Assembly (NCBI RefSeq): GCF_000165835.1 | Contig: NC_014640.1 | Coordinates: 6,262,001 to 6,326,000, forward strand | Direction: 5' to 3' | DNA length: 64,000 nt | From: Achromobacter xylosoxidans A8 | GTDB lineage: Bacteria; Pseudomonadota; Gammaproteobacteria; Burkholderiales; Burkholderiaceae_B | Shown: positions 36,832 to 45,806 of the stretch, one piece after another | Numbering within the stretch: the first letter of the stretch is position 1 | Layout: the number at the start of each line of letters is the position of its first letter | Position numbers and translations under genes: made by a program | The notes under the pieces: generated by a model | The model's database searches: none | The model's input: only the letters and a program-made list of their open reading frames with translations | Told to the model about the DNA's origin: nothing

Positions 36832-37680
36832 ATGACGCCCCGCCTCCTCGCGCTGACCGTGCTCTCGATGCTGGCCTTCGCCGGCAACTCGCTGCTGTGC
36901 CGCCTCGCGCTCAAGCAGACCGCGATCGATCCCGCCACCTTCGTCGCCATCCGCATCGGGTCCGGCGCGCTGGTGCTGTGGCTGGTGTTGCGGCTGCGCA
37001 AGCCCGCCGGGCGTGTGGAAGGCAATTGGCATGGGGCGTTTGCGTTGCTGGCCTATGCCCTGGCATTCTCCTATGCCTACACGCAAATCCCCGCCGGCAC
37101 GGGCGCCTTGCTGCTGTTCGCGTCGATCCAAATCAGCATGATTCTGTACGGGCTCTTCATCGGCGAAAGACTGAGCATCACGCAGAGCCTGGGCATAGGC
37201 CTGGCGGCGGCCGGCTTGGTCATCCTGATGCTGCCCGGTGTCAGCGCGCCGCCGTTGTTGCATGCCTTGCTGATGATCGTGGCAGGCATTGCCTGGGGCG
37301 CCTATTCATTGCTGGGCCGCGGCGCCAAGGATGCGGCGTCGGCAACGGCAGGAAATTTCATCCGCGCCACACCCGTCGCCCTGGTGCTGTTCCTGCTGCA
37401 TGCCCTGACCTCGCGCGTGGGCTACGACGCTGCGGGGGTGGCATACGCCGTGGCGTCCGGCGCGGTGACCTCGGGCCTGGGCTATGTCCTCTGGTACGCG
37501 GCGCTCAAGGGCCTGAAAGTCACCCACGCCGCCACCGTGCAGCTCAGCGTGCCAGTGCTCACGGCGTTCGGCGGGACCCTGTTCCTGGATGAACCCGTGA
37601 CCGGCATCCTGATCGCCGCCTCGGCGCTGATACTGCTGGGCATCGCGCTGGTGGTGCTGGTTAAAAAGCGGCCGGCTTGA
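36832..37680 (+). CDS. EamA/DMT-family transporter
   Basis: A 282-residue protein with ten hydrophobic helices forming two EamA repeats. The first begins LTVLSMLAFAGNSLLCRLAL; the second contains IAWGAYSLLGRGAKDAAS and ends with LILLGIALVVLVKKR. Such carriers usually export amino acids or metabolites. It is 46 bp after mdtP and may be read through from that operon; it is convergent with the FUSC gene, whose stop is only 7 bp away. Substrate unknown. Confidence 0.9.
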   Translation: MTPRLLALTVLSMLAFAGNSLLCRLALKQTAIDPATFVAIRIGSGALVLWLVLRLRKPAGRVEGNWHGAFALLAYALAFSYAYTQIPAGTGALLLFASIQISMILYGLFIGERLSITQSLGIGLAAAGLVILMLPGVSAPPLLHALLMIVAGIAWGAYSLLGRGAKDAASATAGNFIRATPVALVLFLLHALTSRVGYDAAGVAYAVASGAVTSGLGYVLWYAALKGLKVTHAATVQLSVPVLTAFGGTLFLDEPVTGILIAASALILLGIALVVLVKKRPA

Positions 37681-37687
37681 CGGCCCT

Positions 37688-38812
37688 TCAATTCACGCGC
37701 TTGGGCAGCACCGCCCGCATCCAGCGCGACAAGCGCGGCCGGATGCGCTGGTTATGCAGCAGCACGGCACCCACGGCGCCGATAAACGCACCGACCACCG
37801 TATCCAGGAAGCGCGCCTCGATGACGGCCGCAGGATAGCCCTGGCCCAGGTGCGGCGCCTCAGCCAGAAAGATCGTCAGCGGCGTAATCAGCACCACAGC
37901 GCTGGCATAGTGGCGCACCACCAGCGTTTCTATGCCGAACGACAGCGCCATCATCACCAGGCTCAGGGTCCATACGTTCAGAGGCAGGCTCAACAAGGCC
38001 CATGCCACGCACAGGCCCACGGCGGTACCCAGGATACGGTGCAGCTGGCGGTTCCAGGCTGCCATCAGGGTGGCGCCCTGGATGATGGCCAGGCAGCTGA
38101 CAGGCACCCAATAGGGCCGCGGCAATTGCAGCAGCTCGGCCACCAGCAGGGACACGCCCACGAACAGGCCGATGATCACGGAGTCGTAAACCACGAAATC
38201 GAACGTAGGCCTGGGCAGCGCGGTTTCGGGCGGCGGCGGCGCGACCCGCGTCATGTGCAGGGAGTACACAAACGCCACCAGGCATGCGACCAGACTACCC
38301 AGGGCCACCATGCCGACACGCGTGGGGATTTCCTGCACGCTCCCCGGCGTGTAGGCCGCGATCGCGGTTGCCATGATGTAGAACAGGCTGCCCGGCGGCC
38401 CCAGCCGGTAGCAGCGGCAGACCATGTTCACCACCATGGCGATAAAGGTCAGCGCCAACAGCATTACCGTGGGCCAGAACTGCGTCAGCGCGCCCACCGC
38501 ATAGCAGGCCACCATGCCGAAGGACGCAGCCAGCAGCATCATCATGCGGTGCTGCAACGAGGAATTGGGCAGGCTCAGGAACACCATGCCGCCCAGGCTG
38601 GACATCAGGCCGTAATCCATACGCCCGAAATAGGCGCCGACCAGCAAGGGCAGCCCCGAAGACAGAGCCGCGGCCAGGGGCATCTCCCAGGGCCTATCGC
38701 TGGCGTTGACCCGAATCAGTTCGCGCCACACGCCCAGCAGCCGCGCCTTGGCCCAGGCGTACCCGCGCCACGCAGCTGGGCCGCGCCCGGAGGGTTCTTT
38801 GTTCTTGTTCAT
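37688..38812 (-). CDS. FUSC family membrane protein
   Basis: A 374-residue protein with ten or so hydrophobic segments in two blocks (about residues 45-170 and 210-345). The FUSC signature region YWVPVSCLAIIQGATLMAAW and HRILGTAVGLCVAWALLSLP is clear. It lacks the long soluble domain seen in MdtO and thus resembles the shorter aromatic-acid-exporter-like members. Transcribed alone, towards the EamA gene. Its substrate is unknown. Confidence 0.88.
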   Translation of the reverse strand: MNKNKEPSGRGPAAWRGYAWAKARLLGVWRELIRVNASDRPWEMPLAAALSSGLPLLVGAYFGRMDYGLMSSLGGMVFLSLPNSSLQHRMMMLLAASFGMVACYAVGALTQFWPTVMLLALTFIAMVVNMVCRCYRLGPPGSLFYIMATAIAAYTPGSVQEIPTRVGMVALGSLVACLVAFVYSLHMTRVAPPPPETALPRPTFDFVVYDSVIIGLFVGVSLLVAELLQLPRPYWVPVSCLAIIQGATLMAAWNRQLHRILGTAVGLCVAWALLSLPLNVWTLSLVMMALSFGIETLVVRHYASAVVLITPLTIFLAEAPHLGQGYPAAVIEARFLDTVVGAFIGAVGAVLLHNQRIRPRLSRWMRAVLPKRVN

Positions 38813-38952
38813 GGACAGGCCTGTGGAAAATTCCGCTCGACGGATTTAACGGGAATTCCCTGATTCTCCCCCCTTATGCCGCTGGCTACCATTCGCCGCA
38901 CCTCAGCCTTCGGCTGATCGCTACAAATGCGCCGTACGGCGCGGAGACATCC

Positions 38953-39969
38953 ATGAAAGCACTCAAACTCGCCGCGGCAGGCACCGCCTTACTCATTTCG
39001 TCCTTGACCGCCCACGCCGGCGCGACTTTCGAGGCGGTCAAGAGCAAGGGCTTCGTCCAATGCGGCGTGTCCACCGGCGTCGCCGGCTTTTCGGTGAACG
39101 ACAGCAAGGGCGGCTGGATCGGCCTGGACGTGGACCTGTGCCGCGCGCTGGCCATCACCATGTTCGGCGACGCCTCCAAGGCCAAGATCATGGCCGTCAG
39201 CGCGCTGCAGCGCTTCACCGCCCTGCAGTCCGGCGAAGTCGACGTCCTGCCCCGCAACACCACGCTCTCGCTGACCCGCGACACCACGCTGGGCCTGATC
39301 GGCGTGGCCGTGAACTACTACGACAGCCAGGGCATCATGGTGAACAAGTCCCTGAACGTGAAAAGCGCCAAGGAACTGGACGGCGCCACGGTTTGCGTGC
39401 AGCCCGGCACCACCACCGAACTGAACCTGGCCGACTGGTTCCGCTCGCAGAACATCGTCTTCAAGCCCGTGGTGGTGGAACGCCTGGACGAGATCATCCG
39501 CGCCTTCGCGGTGGGCCGTTGCGATGCTTTTACCGGCGACAAATCGCAACTGGCCGCGGCGCGCAGCAATCTGGAGAACCCGGAAAAGTACGACATCCTG
39601 CCGGAGAACTTCTCCAAGGAGCCGCTGGGCCCCATGGTCCGCCAGGGCGACGAGCAATGGTTCAACGTGGTCCGCTGGACTCTGTTCGCCATGCTGGAAG
39701 CCGAGGAATACGGCATCACCTCCAAGAACGTCGATGAAATGCTCAAGAGCACCAATCCCAACGTGCAGCGCCTGCTGGGCGTGACCCCGGGCATGGGCAA
39801 GAACCTGGGAGTGGATGACAAGTGGGCCTACAACATCATCAAGAATATCGGCAACTACGGCGAAAGCTTTGAGAAGAACCTCGGCCCCAGCAGCCCGCTG
39901 AAGCTGCCGCGCGGCCTGAACGCCTCTTACCGCGATGGCGGCTTGATGTACGGCTGGCCGGTGCGCTAA
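38953..39969 (+). CDS. Orphan polar amino-acid ABC substrate-binding protein (AapJ/YhdW-like)
   Basis: A 338-residue periplasmic receptor with signal peptide ending SSLTAHAGATFEA. It has the general L-amino-acid binding pattern VQCGVSTGVAGFSVNDSKG, WIGLDVDLCRALAITMFGD, LPRNTTLSLTRDT and VCVQPGTTTELNLADWF, and ends with SYRDGGLMYGWPVR, as in AapJ/BztA/YhdW. No AapQMP permease genes are present here, so it must share a permease elsewhere or act as a sensor. It is followed by a convergent LysR gene. Confidence 0.92.
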   Translation: MKALKLAAAGTALLISSLTAHAGATFEAVKSKGFVQCGVSTGVAGFSVNDSKGGWIGLDVDLCRALAITMFGDASKAKIMAVSALQRFTALQSGEVDVLPRNTTLSLTRDTTLGLIGVAVNYYDSQGIMVNKSLNVKSAKELDGATVCVQPGTTTELNLADWFRSQNIVFKPVVVERLDEIIRAFAVGRCDAFTGDKSQLAAARSNLENPEKYDILPENFSKEPLGPMVRQGDEQWFNVVRWTLFAMLEAEEYGITSKNVDEMLKSTNPNVQRLLGVTPGMGKNLGVDDKWAYNIIKNIGNYGESFEKNLGPSSPLKLPRGLNASYRDGGLMYGWPVR

Positions 39970-39987
39970 GCACGCAGCAAGACCTTG

Positions 39988-40038
39988 CCAGGCATCGCCC
40001 GCTACGGCTTCGCGCCGTGGAACAACGGCGATGCCTGG
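39988..40038. terminator. 12-bp perfect inverted repeat spanning the LysR stop codon
   Basis: CCAGGCATCGCC (39988-39999) and GGCGATGCCTGG (40027-40038) are perfect complements. Inside them ACGGC and GCCGT form a further small stem. The element lies in the convergent gap and includes the last LysR codons, so it probably terminates both transcripts despite having no T-run. Confidence 0.55.
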
Positions 40039-40922
40039 ATTCTTCCCAGCATCCCTCTTGCCGCACTGGTCAGCGGCCGATTGGCGCGCACGATCAGCCG
40101 CGTCTGCGCCGCCTCGAAGATGGGATTGGTGGTGCGCAGCGCCACCAGTTCGCCTCTGGCGACTTCCTTCACCACCGAATTCGCCGACGTGAAGGTCAGG
40201 CCCAGGCGGCTTTCCACATAACGCTTCAAGGTCACGATCGAGTTGGCAATGAAGCTGGGCGACAGCACGATGTTCTCCGAGAGCTCGGCCATCTCAATCA
40301 ACTGGCGCAGGCCGAACCCCGGCCCCATGAGCGCGATCGGATGGCTCGCCACGTCCTTCAGCGTCGGCCGCTTGCGTTGCCGCGCCAGCGGATGATCCGG
40401 CCACGCGATCACGCACAGCGGATGGTTGCGCGTATGGACCACGCGTATGCCGGGGTCCGCCGGGGCGCCGAACACCACGCCGATATGTGCGTCGTCGTGC
40501 ACCACGGCGCGCACCGCGTCGGAAGCGCCTGCCACCTTCAGCGATACCCGCACGCCGGGATGCTGTCGGCAGAATTCGTCCACCACGCCGCTCATCAGGA
40601 TGTCCACGAATCCCTCGCTGGTGACGATCTGGATATCGCCGCGTTGCAAGCCGTTGACCTCGTCCAGCCGGGCGCGCAGGGCCTGCTCGCTGGCCTGCCG
40701 GTCGCGGCAATGATCCATCACGATGGCCGCCATATCGGTGGGCACGATGCCGCGGCCCTTGCGCTCCAGCAGCGCCACGCCCAGCTCCGTTTCGAGCAGC
40801 TGGATCTGGCGGCTGACGATGGACGGCTCCACACCTAGGCGCTCGGCGGCGCCGCGCACCGACCCGGTCGTCACCGCCTCGAAGAAGTATTGCAGGCGCC
40901 GCGCGCTCAAACCTCCGTCCAT
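40002..40922 (-). CDS. LysR family transcriptional regulator of the Bug/M81 pair
   Basis: A 306-residue LysR protein with helix-turn-helix GSVRGAAERLGVEPSIVSRQ near residues 16-36 and an effector domain with GDIQIVTSEGFVDILMSG. It starts at ATG 40922 behind AAGGGG; the much longer open frame upstream is a shadow of the divergent Bug gene. It is divergent from the Bug receptor at 41115 over 192 bp, so it likely regulates that receptor and the M81 peptidase. Confidence 0.93.
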   Translation of the reverse strand: MDGGLSARRLQYFFEAVTTGSVRGAAERLGVEPSIVSRQIQLLETELGVALLERKGRGIVPTDMAAIVMDHCRDRQASEQALRARLDEVNGLQRGDIQIVTSEGFVDILMSGVVDEFCRQHPGVRVSLKVAGASDAVRAVVHDDAHIGVVFGAPADPGIRVVHTRNHPLCVIAWPDHPLARQRKRPTLKDVASHPIALMGPGFGLRQLIEMAELSENIVLSPSFIANSIVTLKRYVESRLGLTFTSANSVVKEVARGELVALRTTNPIFEAAQTRLIVRANRPLTSAARGMLGRIQASPLFHGAKP

Positions 40923-41114
40923 GCTTGTCCCCTTTTCTACGATTTCTTCAAATCGTTGCCTTTTTAGCAACAAACTTCCTCTCAGCTTACATTGATTTAC
41001 AGGGCTGCGATTGCGAATAATGCGCGTACTTTCAAATCCGCTCGGTTGCGAGCCGCAAGCTGGAAACCAGCGGCGGCGGCAATGCGAGGTAACGCCCATT
41101 TCGAGCCTTAAAGC

Positions 41115-42089
41115 ATGAAACTCTTCGCTTCGATCCTCGCTGCCGCAACCCTGAGCGTGTTCACTCAACAGGCCGCATTCGCCTCGCCGGAAGCCGCCTA
41201 CCCGAGCAAGCCCGTCAAGGTCGTGGTCGGCTACGCGCCTGGCGGCTCGTCCGACGCCGTGGCGCGGCTGATCGCCGGCCGCCTGTCGGACAAGCTGGGT
41301 CAGACCTTCGTGGTCGAGAACCGCCCCGGCGCCGCCAGCAACATCGCCGCCGCCACCGTGGCGCGCTCGCCCAACGACGGCTACACCATCCTGCTGGGCT
41401 CGAACGCCAGCACCATCAACGTGTCGCTGTACAAGGAGCTGTCCTTCGACTTCCAGAAGGACTTCGCGCCGGTGGCGCTGCTGACGCGCTTCCCCAACAT
41501 CATGGTGGTGAACAACACCGTGCCGGCCAAGACCGTGCAGGAGTTCATCACCTACGCCAAGGCCAACCCCAAGAATATCTTCTTCGCCTCGTCCGGCGCA
41601 GGATCGTCGACCCGCCTGTCGGCTGAACTGTTCAAGATGATGACCGGCGTGGAAATGGAGCACGTGCAGTACAAGGGCAGCGCGCCCGCCCTCACCGACC
41701 TGATGGCGGGCCGCATCCAGGTGATGTTCGATACGGCGCCTTCCGTCATGCAGCTCATCCAGGGCGGCAAGCTGCGCGCGCTGGGCGTCACCAGCGCTAC
41801 CGTCCAGCCCTTCGCGCCCGAGATCCCCACCATCGACGCCACCGTCAAGGGTTACGAGATGACGTCCTGGTACGCGCTGTTCACGCCGGCCGGCACGCCC
41901 GCGGGCATCGTGGAAAAGCTGAACAAGGAAGTCAACGCGATCCTGGCTGAGAAGGAAATCCAGGAAAAGCTCGCCGGCATGGTCGCCACGCCCGGCGGCG
42001 GCACGACTGAAGAGCTGCGCCAACACGTCGCTTCCGAAATCGCCAAGTACGCCGACGTGGTCAAGGCATCCGGCGCCACCGCGGACTAA
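41115..42089 (+). CDS. Bug/TctC-family periplasmic receptor
   Basis: A 324-residue exported receptor: signal peptide MKLFASILAAATLSVFTQQ with cleavage near AFASPEAAYP, then VKVVVGYAPGGSSDAVARLI, VVENRPGAASNIAA, FFASSGAGSSTRLSAELFK and VQYKGSAPALTDLMAG. It is 11 bp upstream of the M81 gene and is surely co-transcribed with it. Bug-plus-MlrC pairs recur in Alcaligenaceae, which suggests a peptide- or lactam-derived carboxylate ligand, but this is inference. Confidence 0.93.
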   Translation: MKLFASILAAATLSVFTQQAAFASPEAAYPSKPVKVVVGYAPGGSSDAVARLIAGRLSDKLGQTFVVENRPGAASNIAAATVARSPNDGYTILLGSNASTINVSLYKELSFDFQKDFAPVALLTRFPNIMVVNNTVPAKTVQEFITYAKANPKNIFFASSGAGSSTRLSAELFKMMTGVEMEHVQYKGSAPALTDLMAGRIQVMFDTAPSVMQLIQGGKLRALGVTSATVQPFAPEIPTIDATVKGYEMTSWYALFTPAGTPAGIVEKLNKEVNAILAEKEIQEKLAGMVATPGGGTTEELRQHVASEIAKYADVVKASGATAD

Positions 42090-42100
42090 GCACTCGTACC

Positions 42101-43546
42101 ATGCGCGTTTTCACCGGTTCGCTGTCCACGGAGACCAATACGTTCGCTCCGCTGCCCACCTCGCTGGATGATTTTTCCGACCGGGGCTATTACCCCGCCG
42201 GCACCCATCCTCCCGAGATGACCATCTTCAGCGGACCCCTGTGGGCAGCGCGCCAGCGCGGCGCGCAACACGGCTGGACCGTGATCGAAGGCATGGCCGC
42301 CGGCGCCCAACCCGGCGGCGTCACCACCCGCCATGCTTACGAAACGCTGCGTGATGAACTGCTGCGCGACCTGCAGCAGGCCCTGCCCGTCGACATGGTG
42401 GTGCTGGGCCTGCACGGCGCCATGGTGGCCGATGGTTATGAAGACTGCGAAGGCGACCTGCTGACGCGGATACGCAAGATCGTCGGCCCCGGAGTCGTGG
42501 TGGGCGCGGAACTGGATCCGCACTGCCACCTGTCGGAGGCCATGGTGTCCAACGCCGACATGCTGGTCGCGTATAAGGAATATCCCCACACCGACATACG
42601 CGAACGCGCGCTGGAACTGGTGGACTTCTGCGCGGCCATCGTCGAGCGTCGCATCGCGCCCGTCGCGGCCGTCGTTGACTGCGGGATGGTCGTCACCATC
42701 CGCACGCCGCAGGAACCGGCGCGCGGCTACATCGACCGCATTAGCGCGCTGGAGGGCAAAGACGGCATCCTCTCCATTTCCGTGGTGCACAGCTTCGCCT
42801 GGGGCGACGTGCCAGACATGGGGACCAAGCTGCTGGTCTATGCCGACGGCGACACCCAGGCCGCCCAGCAGCTCGCACGGCGCCTGGCTGACGAGCTGAT
42901 AGGCATGCGCGAAGTGTTGACGCCTGTCTATCCCAAACCGGACGTAGCCATCGACCAGGCTCTGGCATACGGCGTAACGCCTGTCGTCATTGCCGATGCG
43001 GCCGACAATCCCGGCGGCGGCGGTGCGGGGGACTCAACCTTCCTGCTGCGGCGTCTGCTGGAACGCGGCATGCGCAATGTGGCGATAGGCCCCATGTGGG
43101 ACCCGATCGCCGTCCGCATCGCCTTCAGCGCCGGCGTGGGCGCGCGTTTGCCCTTGCGCATTGGGGGCAAGATCAGCCCGCTGTCTGGAGAGCCTCTGGA
43201 TCTGATGTGCACGGTCAAGGCGCTGGTGCCGGACATGGTCATGACGGGGTTGTCCGGATCGCCAGCAGTGGTGGGGAATTCTGCGCTGGTCGAGGCCGAT
43301 GGCATCGAGATCGTATTGATCACGGTGCGGGCCCAGGCCATGGATACCGATGTTTTCACCCAGCTGGGATGCCGGTTGGAGGAAAAGACGCTGATCGTGG
43401 TGAAGTCGGCGCAGCACTTCCAGGCTTCGTTCTCGAAGGTGGCGCGGAAGGTCGTGTTTGCGGACGCGCCGGGGTCGGCGGCGTTGGATTTGAGGGGATT
43501 GGCGTACGAGCATATCCAAAGGCCAAAGTGGCCGATTGATATGTGA
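42101..43546 (+). CDS. M81 family metallopeptidase (MlrC-like)
   Basis: A 481-residue cytoplasmic protein of the M81 family, whose founder MlrC (microcystinase C) degrades linearised microcystin. An N-terminal domain contains GSLSTETNTFAPLPTSLDDF, then VVLGLHGAMVADGYEDCEGD and ELDPHCHLSEAM, the predicted zinc-site region. A C-terminal MlrC domain includes ADAADNPGGGGAGDSTFLL. Family length is normal. Most family members are uncharacterised amidohydrolase-like peptidases, so microcystin need not be the substrate. Coupled to the Bug receptor upstream. Confidence 0.9.
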   Translation: MRVFTGSLSTETNTFAPLPTSLDDFSDRGYYPAGTHPPEMTIFSGPLWAARQRGAQHGWTVIEGMAAGAQPGGVTTRHAYETLRDELLRDLQQALPVDMVVLGLHGAMVADGYEDCEGDLLTRIRKIVGPGVVVGAELDPHCHLSEAMVSNADMLVAYKEYPHTDIRERALELVDFCAAIVERRIAPVAAVVDCGMVVTIRTPQEPARGYIDRISALEGKDGILSISVVHSFAWGDVPDMGTKLLVYADGDTQAAQQLARRLADELIGMREVLTPVYPKPDVAIDQALAYGVTPVVIADAADNPGGGGAGDSTFLLRRLLERGMRNVAIGPMWDPIAVRIAFSAGVGARLPLRIGGKISPLSGEPLDLMCTVKALVPDMVMTGLSGSPAVVGNSALVEADGIEIVLITVRAQAMDTDVFTQLGCRLEEKTLIVVKSAQHFQASFSKVARKVVFADAPGSAALDLRGLAYEHIQRPKWPIDM

Positions 43547-43575
43547 CAAAATTTGCGGTGCACCTGCATCCGGGC

Positions 43576-43602
43576 CTGTTGTATTGAAGGGATACACAAC
43601 AG
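43576..43602. terminator. Inverted repeat after the M81 gene
   Basis: CTGTTGTAT and ATACACAACAG pair with a two-base bulge around a 7-base loop, 30 bp after the M81 stop. It lacks a T-run and may be a weak terminator before ppiC. Confidence 0.35.
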
Positions 43603-43707
43603 TCGCCAGCGGTTCATCGTCGGCGAGTTACCCTAGCCAATCCAGCGCCCGTCCGCTGAATGCGTTACTCTCCCCCTCCCCAATTCAAGTCCGCAAGGAG
43701 CCCCCAA

Positions 43708-43989
43708 ATGGCACAAGCCTCCGCCCGTCACATCCTCGTCTCCACCGAAGCCAAGGCTAACGAACTGAAGACAGCCATCGAAAACGGCGCCGACTTTGCT
43801 CAGCTGGCCAAGGAAAACTCCAGCTGCCCGTCCTCGCGCGACGGCGGCAACCTGGGTACGTTTGGTCCGGGTCAGATGGTCAAGGAATTCGACACCGTGG
43901 TGTTCAGCGCCCCGGTCGGCGAAGTCCAGGGCCCGGTGAAGACGCAATTCGGCTACCACCTGGTTGAAGTGACCAGCCGCAAGGACTAA
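43708..43989 (+). CDS. ppiC: Parvulin-type peptidyl-prolyl cis-trans isomerase (PpiC-like)
   Basis: A 93-residue single parvulin domain without signal peptide, so cytoplasmic. Its landmarks are SARHILVSTEAKANELK, FAQLAKENSSCPSSRDGGNLG, and FGYHLVEVTSRKD, as in E. coli PpiC (93 residues). It catalyses X-Pro isomerisation. The ATG at 43708 follows AAGGAG; a longer frame from 43660 is not needed. It is monocistronic, with a strong terminator directly downstream. Confidence 0.95.
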   Translation: MAQASARHILVSTEAKANELKTAIENGADFAQLAKENSSCPSSRDGGNLGTFGPGQMVKEFDTVVFSAPVGEVQGPVKTQFGYHLVEVTSRKD

Positions 43990-44007
43990 GTCCCTACACT
44001 GCACGTC

Positions 44008-44048
44008 AAAAGGCCGGCGCCAGGAGAATCTGGCGCCGGCCTTTTTTT
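44008..44048. terminator. Bidirectional terminator between ppiC and the sugar ABC operon
   Basis: AGGCCGGCGCCAG pairs perfectly with CTGGCGCCGGCCT over a 6-base loop, followed by seven T residues on the plus strand and preceded by three A residues. It terminates ppiC and probably the convergent ABC operon. Confidence 0.92.
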
Positions 44049-44071
44049 CCGCTCAGCCTAGAGCGGAGAAT

Positions 44072-44812
44072 CTATTCCTTGCCCGTCATCACCATATGCG
44101 CCAGCGCATCCGCGTCCAGTCCGGCCACGTCGCGCTCGATGACTTTGGCGCCGCTCTTCAGGATCGCGACCCGGTCCGCAAGCGCCACCACGTCGGCCAT
44201 GTTGTGGCTGATGAGGATGACGGTGCGGCCTTCCTCGCGCAGTTTGCGCACCAGGTTCAGCACCAGCGCGGTTTCCTTGACGCCCAGCGCGGCGGTGGGT
44301 TCGTCCATGATGACGACGCGGGCGTCCCAGCGCAGGGCGCGGGCGATGGCGACGGCCTGGCGCTGGCCGCCGGACATGCGTTCCACGGGCCGGTCCATGT
44401 CGTCGATGGGCACGGACAGGCGCTGCAAGTAACCGCGCGCGTCCTGGGCCATGCGGCGCTTGTCCAGGATGCTGAGCGGGCCCACGCGGCGCACCAGTTC
44501 GGCGCCCATGAAAATGTTCTCCCAGATCGACAGGCGCGGAGCCAGCGCCAGATCCTGGTAGATAGTGGCGATGCCTTGCACCAGGGCGTCGTGGGGCGAG
44601 CCGAACACGACCTGTTTGCCGTTCAGGCTCATCGCGCCGCCGCTGGGTTCCTGCGCGCCGGAGATGATGCGGATGAGCGTGGACTTGCCCGCGCCGTTGT
44701 CGCCACAGATGGCCATGACCTTGCCCTGAGGCACGTCCAGGTCCACGCCTTTCAGGGCTTCGACGGCGCCGTAGGATTTCTTGATCTGGCGTAGCGACAA
44801 CGCGGCGGTCAT
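44072..44812 (-). CDS. Sugar ABC transporter ATP-binding protein (single ATPase domain)
   Basis: A 246-residue ABC ATPase with Walker A GDNGAGKST (residues 37-45), Q-loop region TIYQDLALAPRLSI, signature MSGGQRQAVAIAR, Walker B VVIMDEPTAALG and switch His in ILISHNMADV. Having one nucleotide-binding domain rather than the two of RbsA places it with the FrcA-like carbohydrate importers. It is the last gene of a four-gene operon (kinase, permease, binding protein, ATPase). Confidence 0.93.
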   Translation of the reverse strand: MTAALSLRQIKKSYGAVEALKGVDLDVPQGKVMAICGDNGAGKSTLIRIISGAQEPSGGAMSLNGKQVVFGSPHDALVQGIATIYQDLALAPRLSIWENIFMGAELVRRVGPLSILDKRRMAQDARGYLQRLSVPIDDMDRPVERMSGGQRQAVAIARALRWDARVVIMDEPTAALGVKETALVLNLVRKLREEGRTVILISHNMADVVALADRVAILKSGAKVIERDVAGLDADALAHMVMTGKE

Positions 44813-44824
44813 GACTGCGGGCTC

Positions 44825-45787
44825 TTACTTGGCGGGTTGCAGGAATTTCTGGACGTTGCTGGCGTCGACCAGGACCGAGTCCATGAACAGGTAGGGGCCG
44901 GCGGCGATGGTTTCCCTGGGCTCCTTCTTCACGACGATGCGGTCGATGGCGTAGATGGCCTTGGTGCCCATCTGCTCGAAGGGAATCATCATGGTGGCGG
45001 TGATGAGGCTGTTGGGATCAGCGATGCGGCGGTAGGTTTCCGGGCTACCGTCGACGGACACCAGGGTGATGTCGCCCTTCTTCATGCCCTGGGCCTGCAG
45101 CAGGTCGTCGATGACATAGGCCTGGCCGTCGAACGAGGCCCAGATGCCTTTGAACTGGCCCTGGTGGCGCAGCAGCAGCGCCTGCATGCCGTTGCGCACG
45201 TCGTCGCGCCAGCTCTGGGTGCGGGCCATGCTGAACTTGGCCAGGTCCTTGACCGCGGTGTTTTCGGTCAGGACGGCGTCCAGCATCTTGCCGCGGATGC
45301 GGGTGCCGGAGTTGCCGTCGAAGCGGGCGGACAGGATGTTGCCTTGGTAGCCCATCTTGCCCAGCAGGTACAGCACGGACTGGGCGCCGGTGGCGTATTC
45401 GTTGACCTCGACGTCGAACAGCATGTGGGGGCTGGCGCCCGACATCACGCCGACTACCGGAATGCCCTTTTCCTTGGCGGCTTGCAGCTGCGCATCGGTT
45501 TCGACGGGCTTGCCCATGGCGATGACGATAGCGTCGACCTTCTTATTAACCAGGGTGTCGAGCTGTTCGGCCAGCTTGGGTAGCGACCCTTCAGCGTTCA
45601 ACTGGGTAACCGTCCAACCTTTTGCACGGGCGGCTTCGGCAGCGGCGTTGGCAACGCGGGCATGGGTTTCCGAGGACATCTGGAACGCCACCACGCCCAC
45701 GTCGAAGGCGTGCGCGGCGGCGCCCATGGCCAGGGCCTGCACGGAAAACGCGGCCAACAGCAGATTGCGCATCAAGGATTTACGCAT
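44825..45787 (-). CDS. Periplasmic sugar-binding protein (RbsB/peripla_BP_4 family)
   Basis: A 320-residue exported receptor with a signal peptide ending MGAAAHAFDVGVV. The class B sugar-binding fold is visible in GVVAFQMSSETHARVANAAA, LVNKKVDAIVIAMGKP, GIPVVGVMSGASPHMLFDVE and VSVDGSPETYRRIADPN. It is 12 bp from the ATPase gene and 19 bp from the permease gene. The ligand is probably a sugar or polyol; the cluster has an FGGY kinase. Confidence 0.92.
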   Translation of the reverse strand: MRKSLMRNLLLAAFSVQALAMGAAAHAFDVGVVAFQMSSETHARVANAAAEAARAKGWTVTQLNAEGSLPKLAEQLDTLVNKKVDAIVIAMGKPVETDAQLQAAKEKGIPVVGVMSGASPHMLFDVEVNEYATGAQSVLYLLGKMGYQGNILSARFDGNSGTRIRGKMLDAVLTENTAVKDLAKFSMARTQSWRDDVRNGMQALLLRHQGQFKGIWASFDGQAYVIDDLLQAQGMKKGDITLVSVDGSPETYRRIADPNSLITATMMIPFEQMGTKAIYAIDRIVVKKEPRETIAAGPYLFMDSVLVDASNVQKFLQPAK

Positions 45788-45806
45788 GGTTATCTTCCCC
45801 TTCCGA

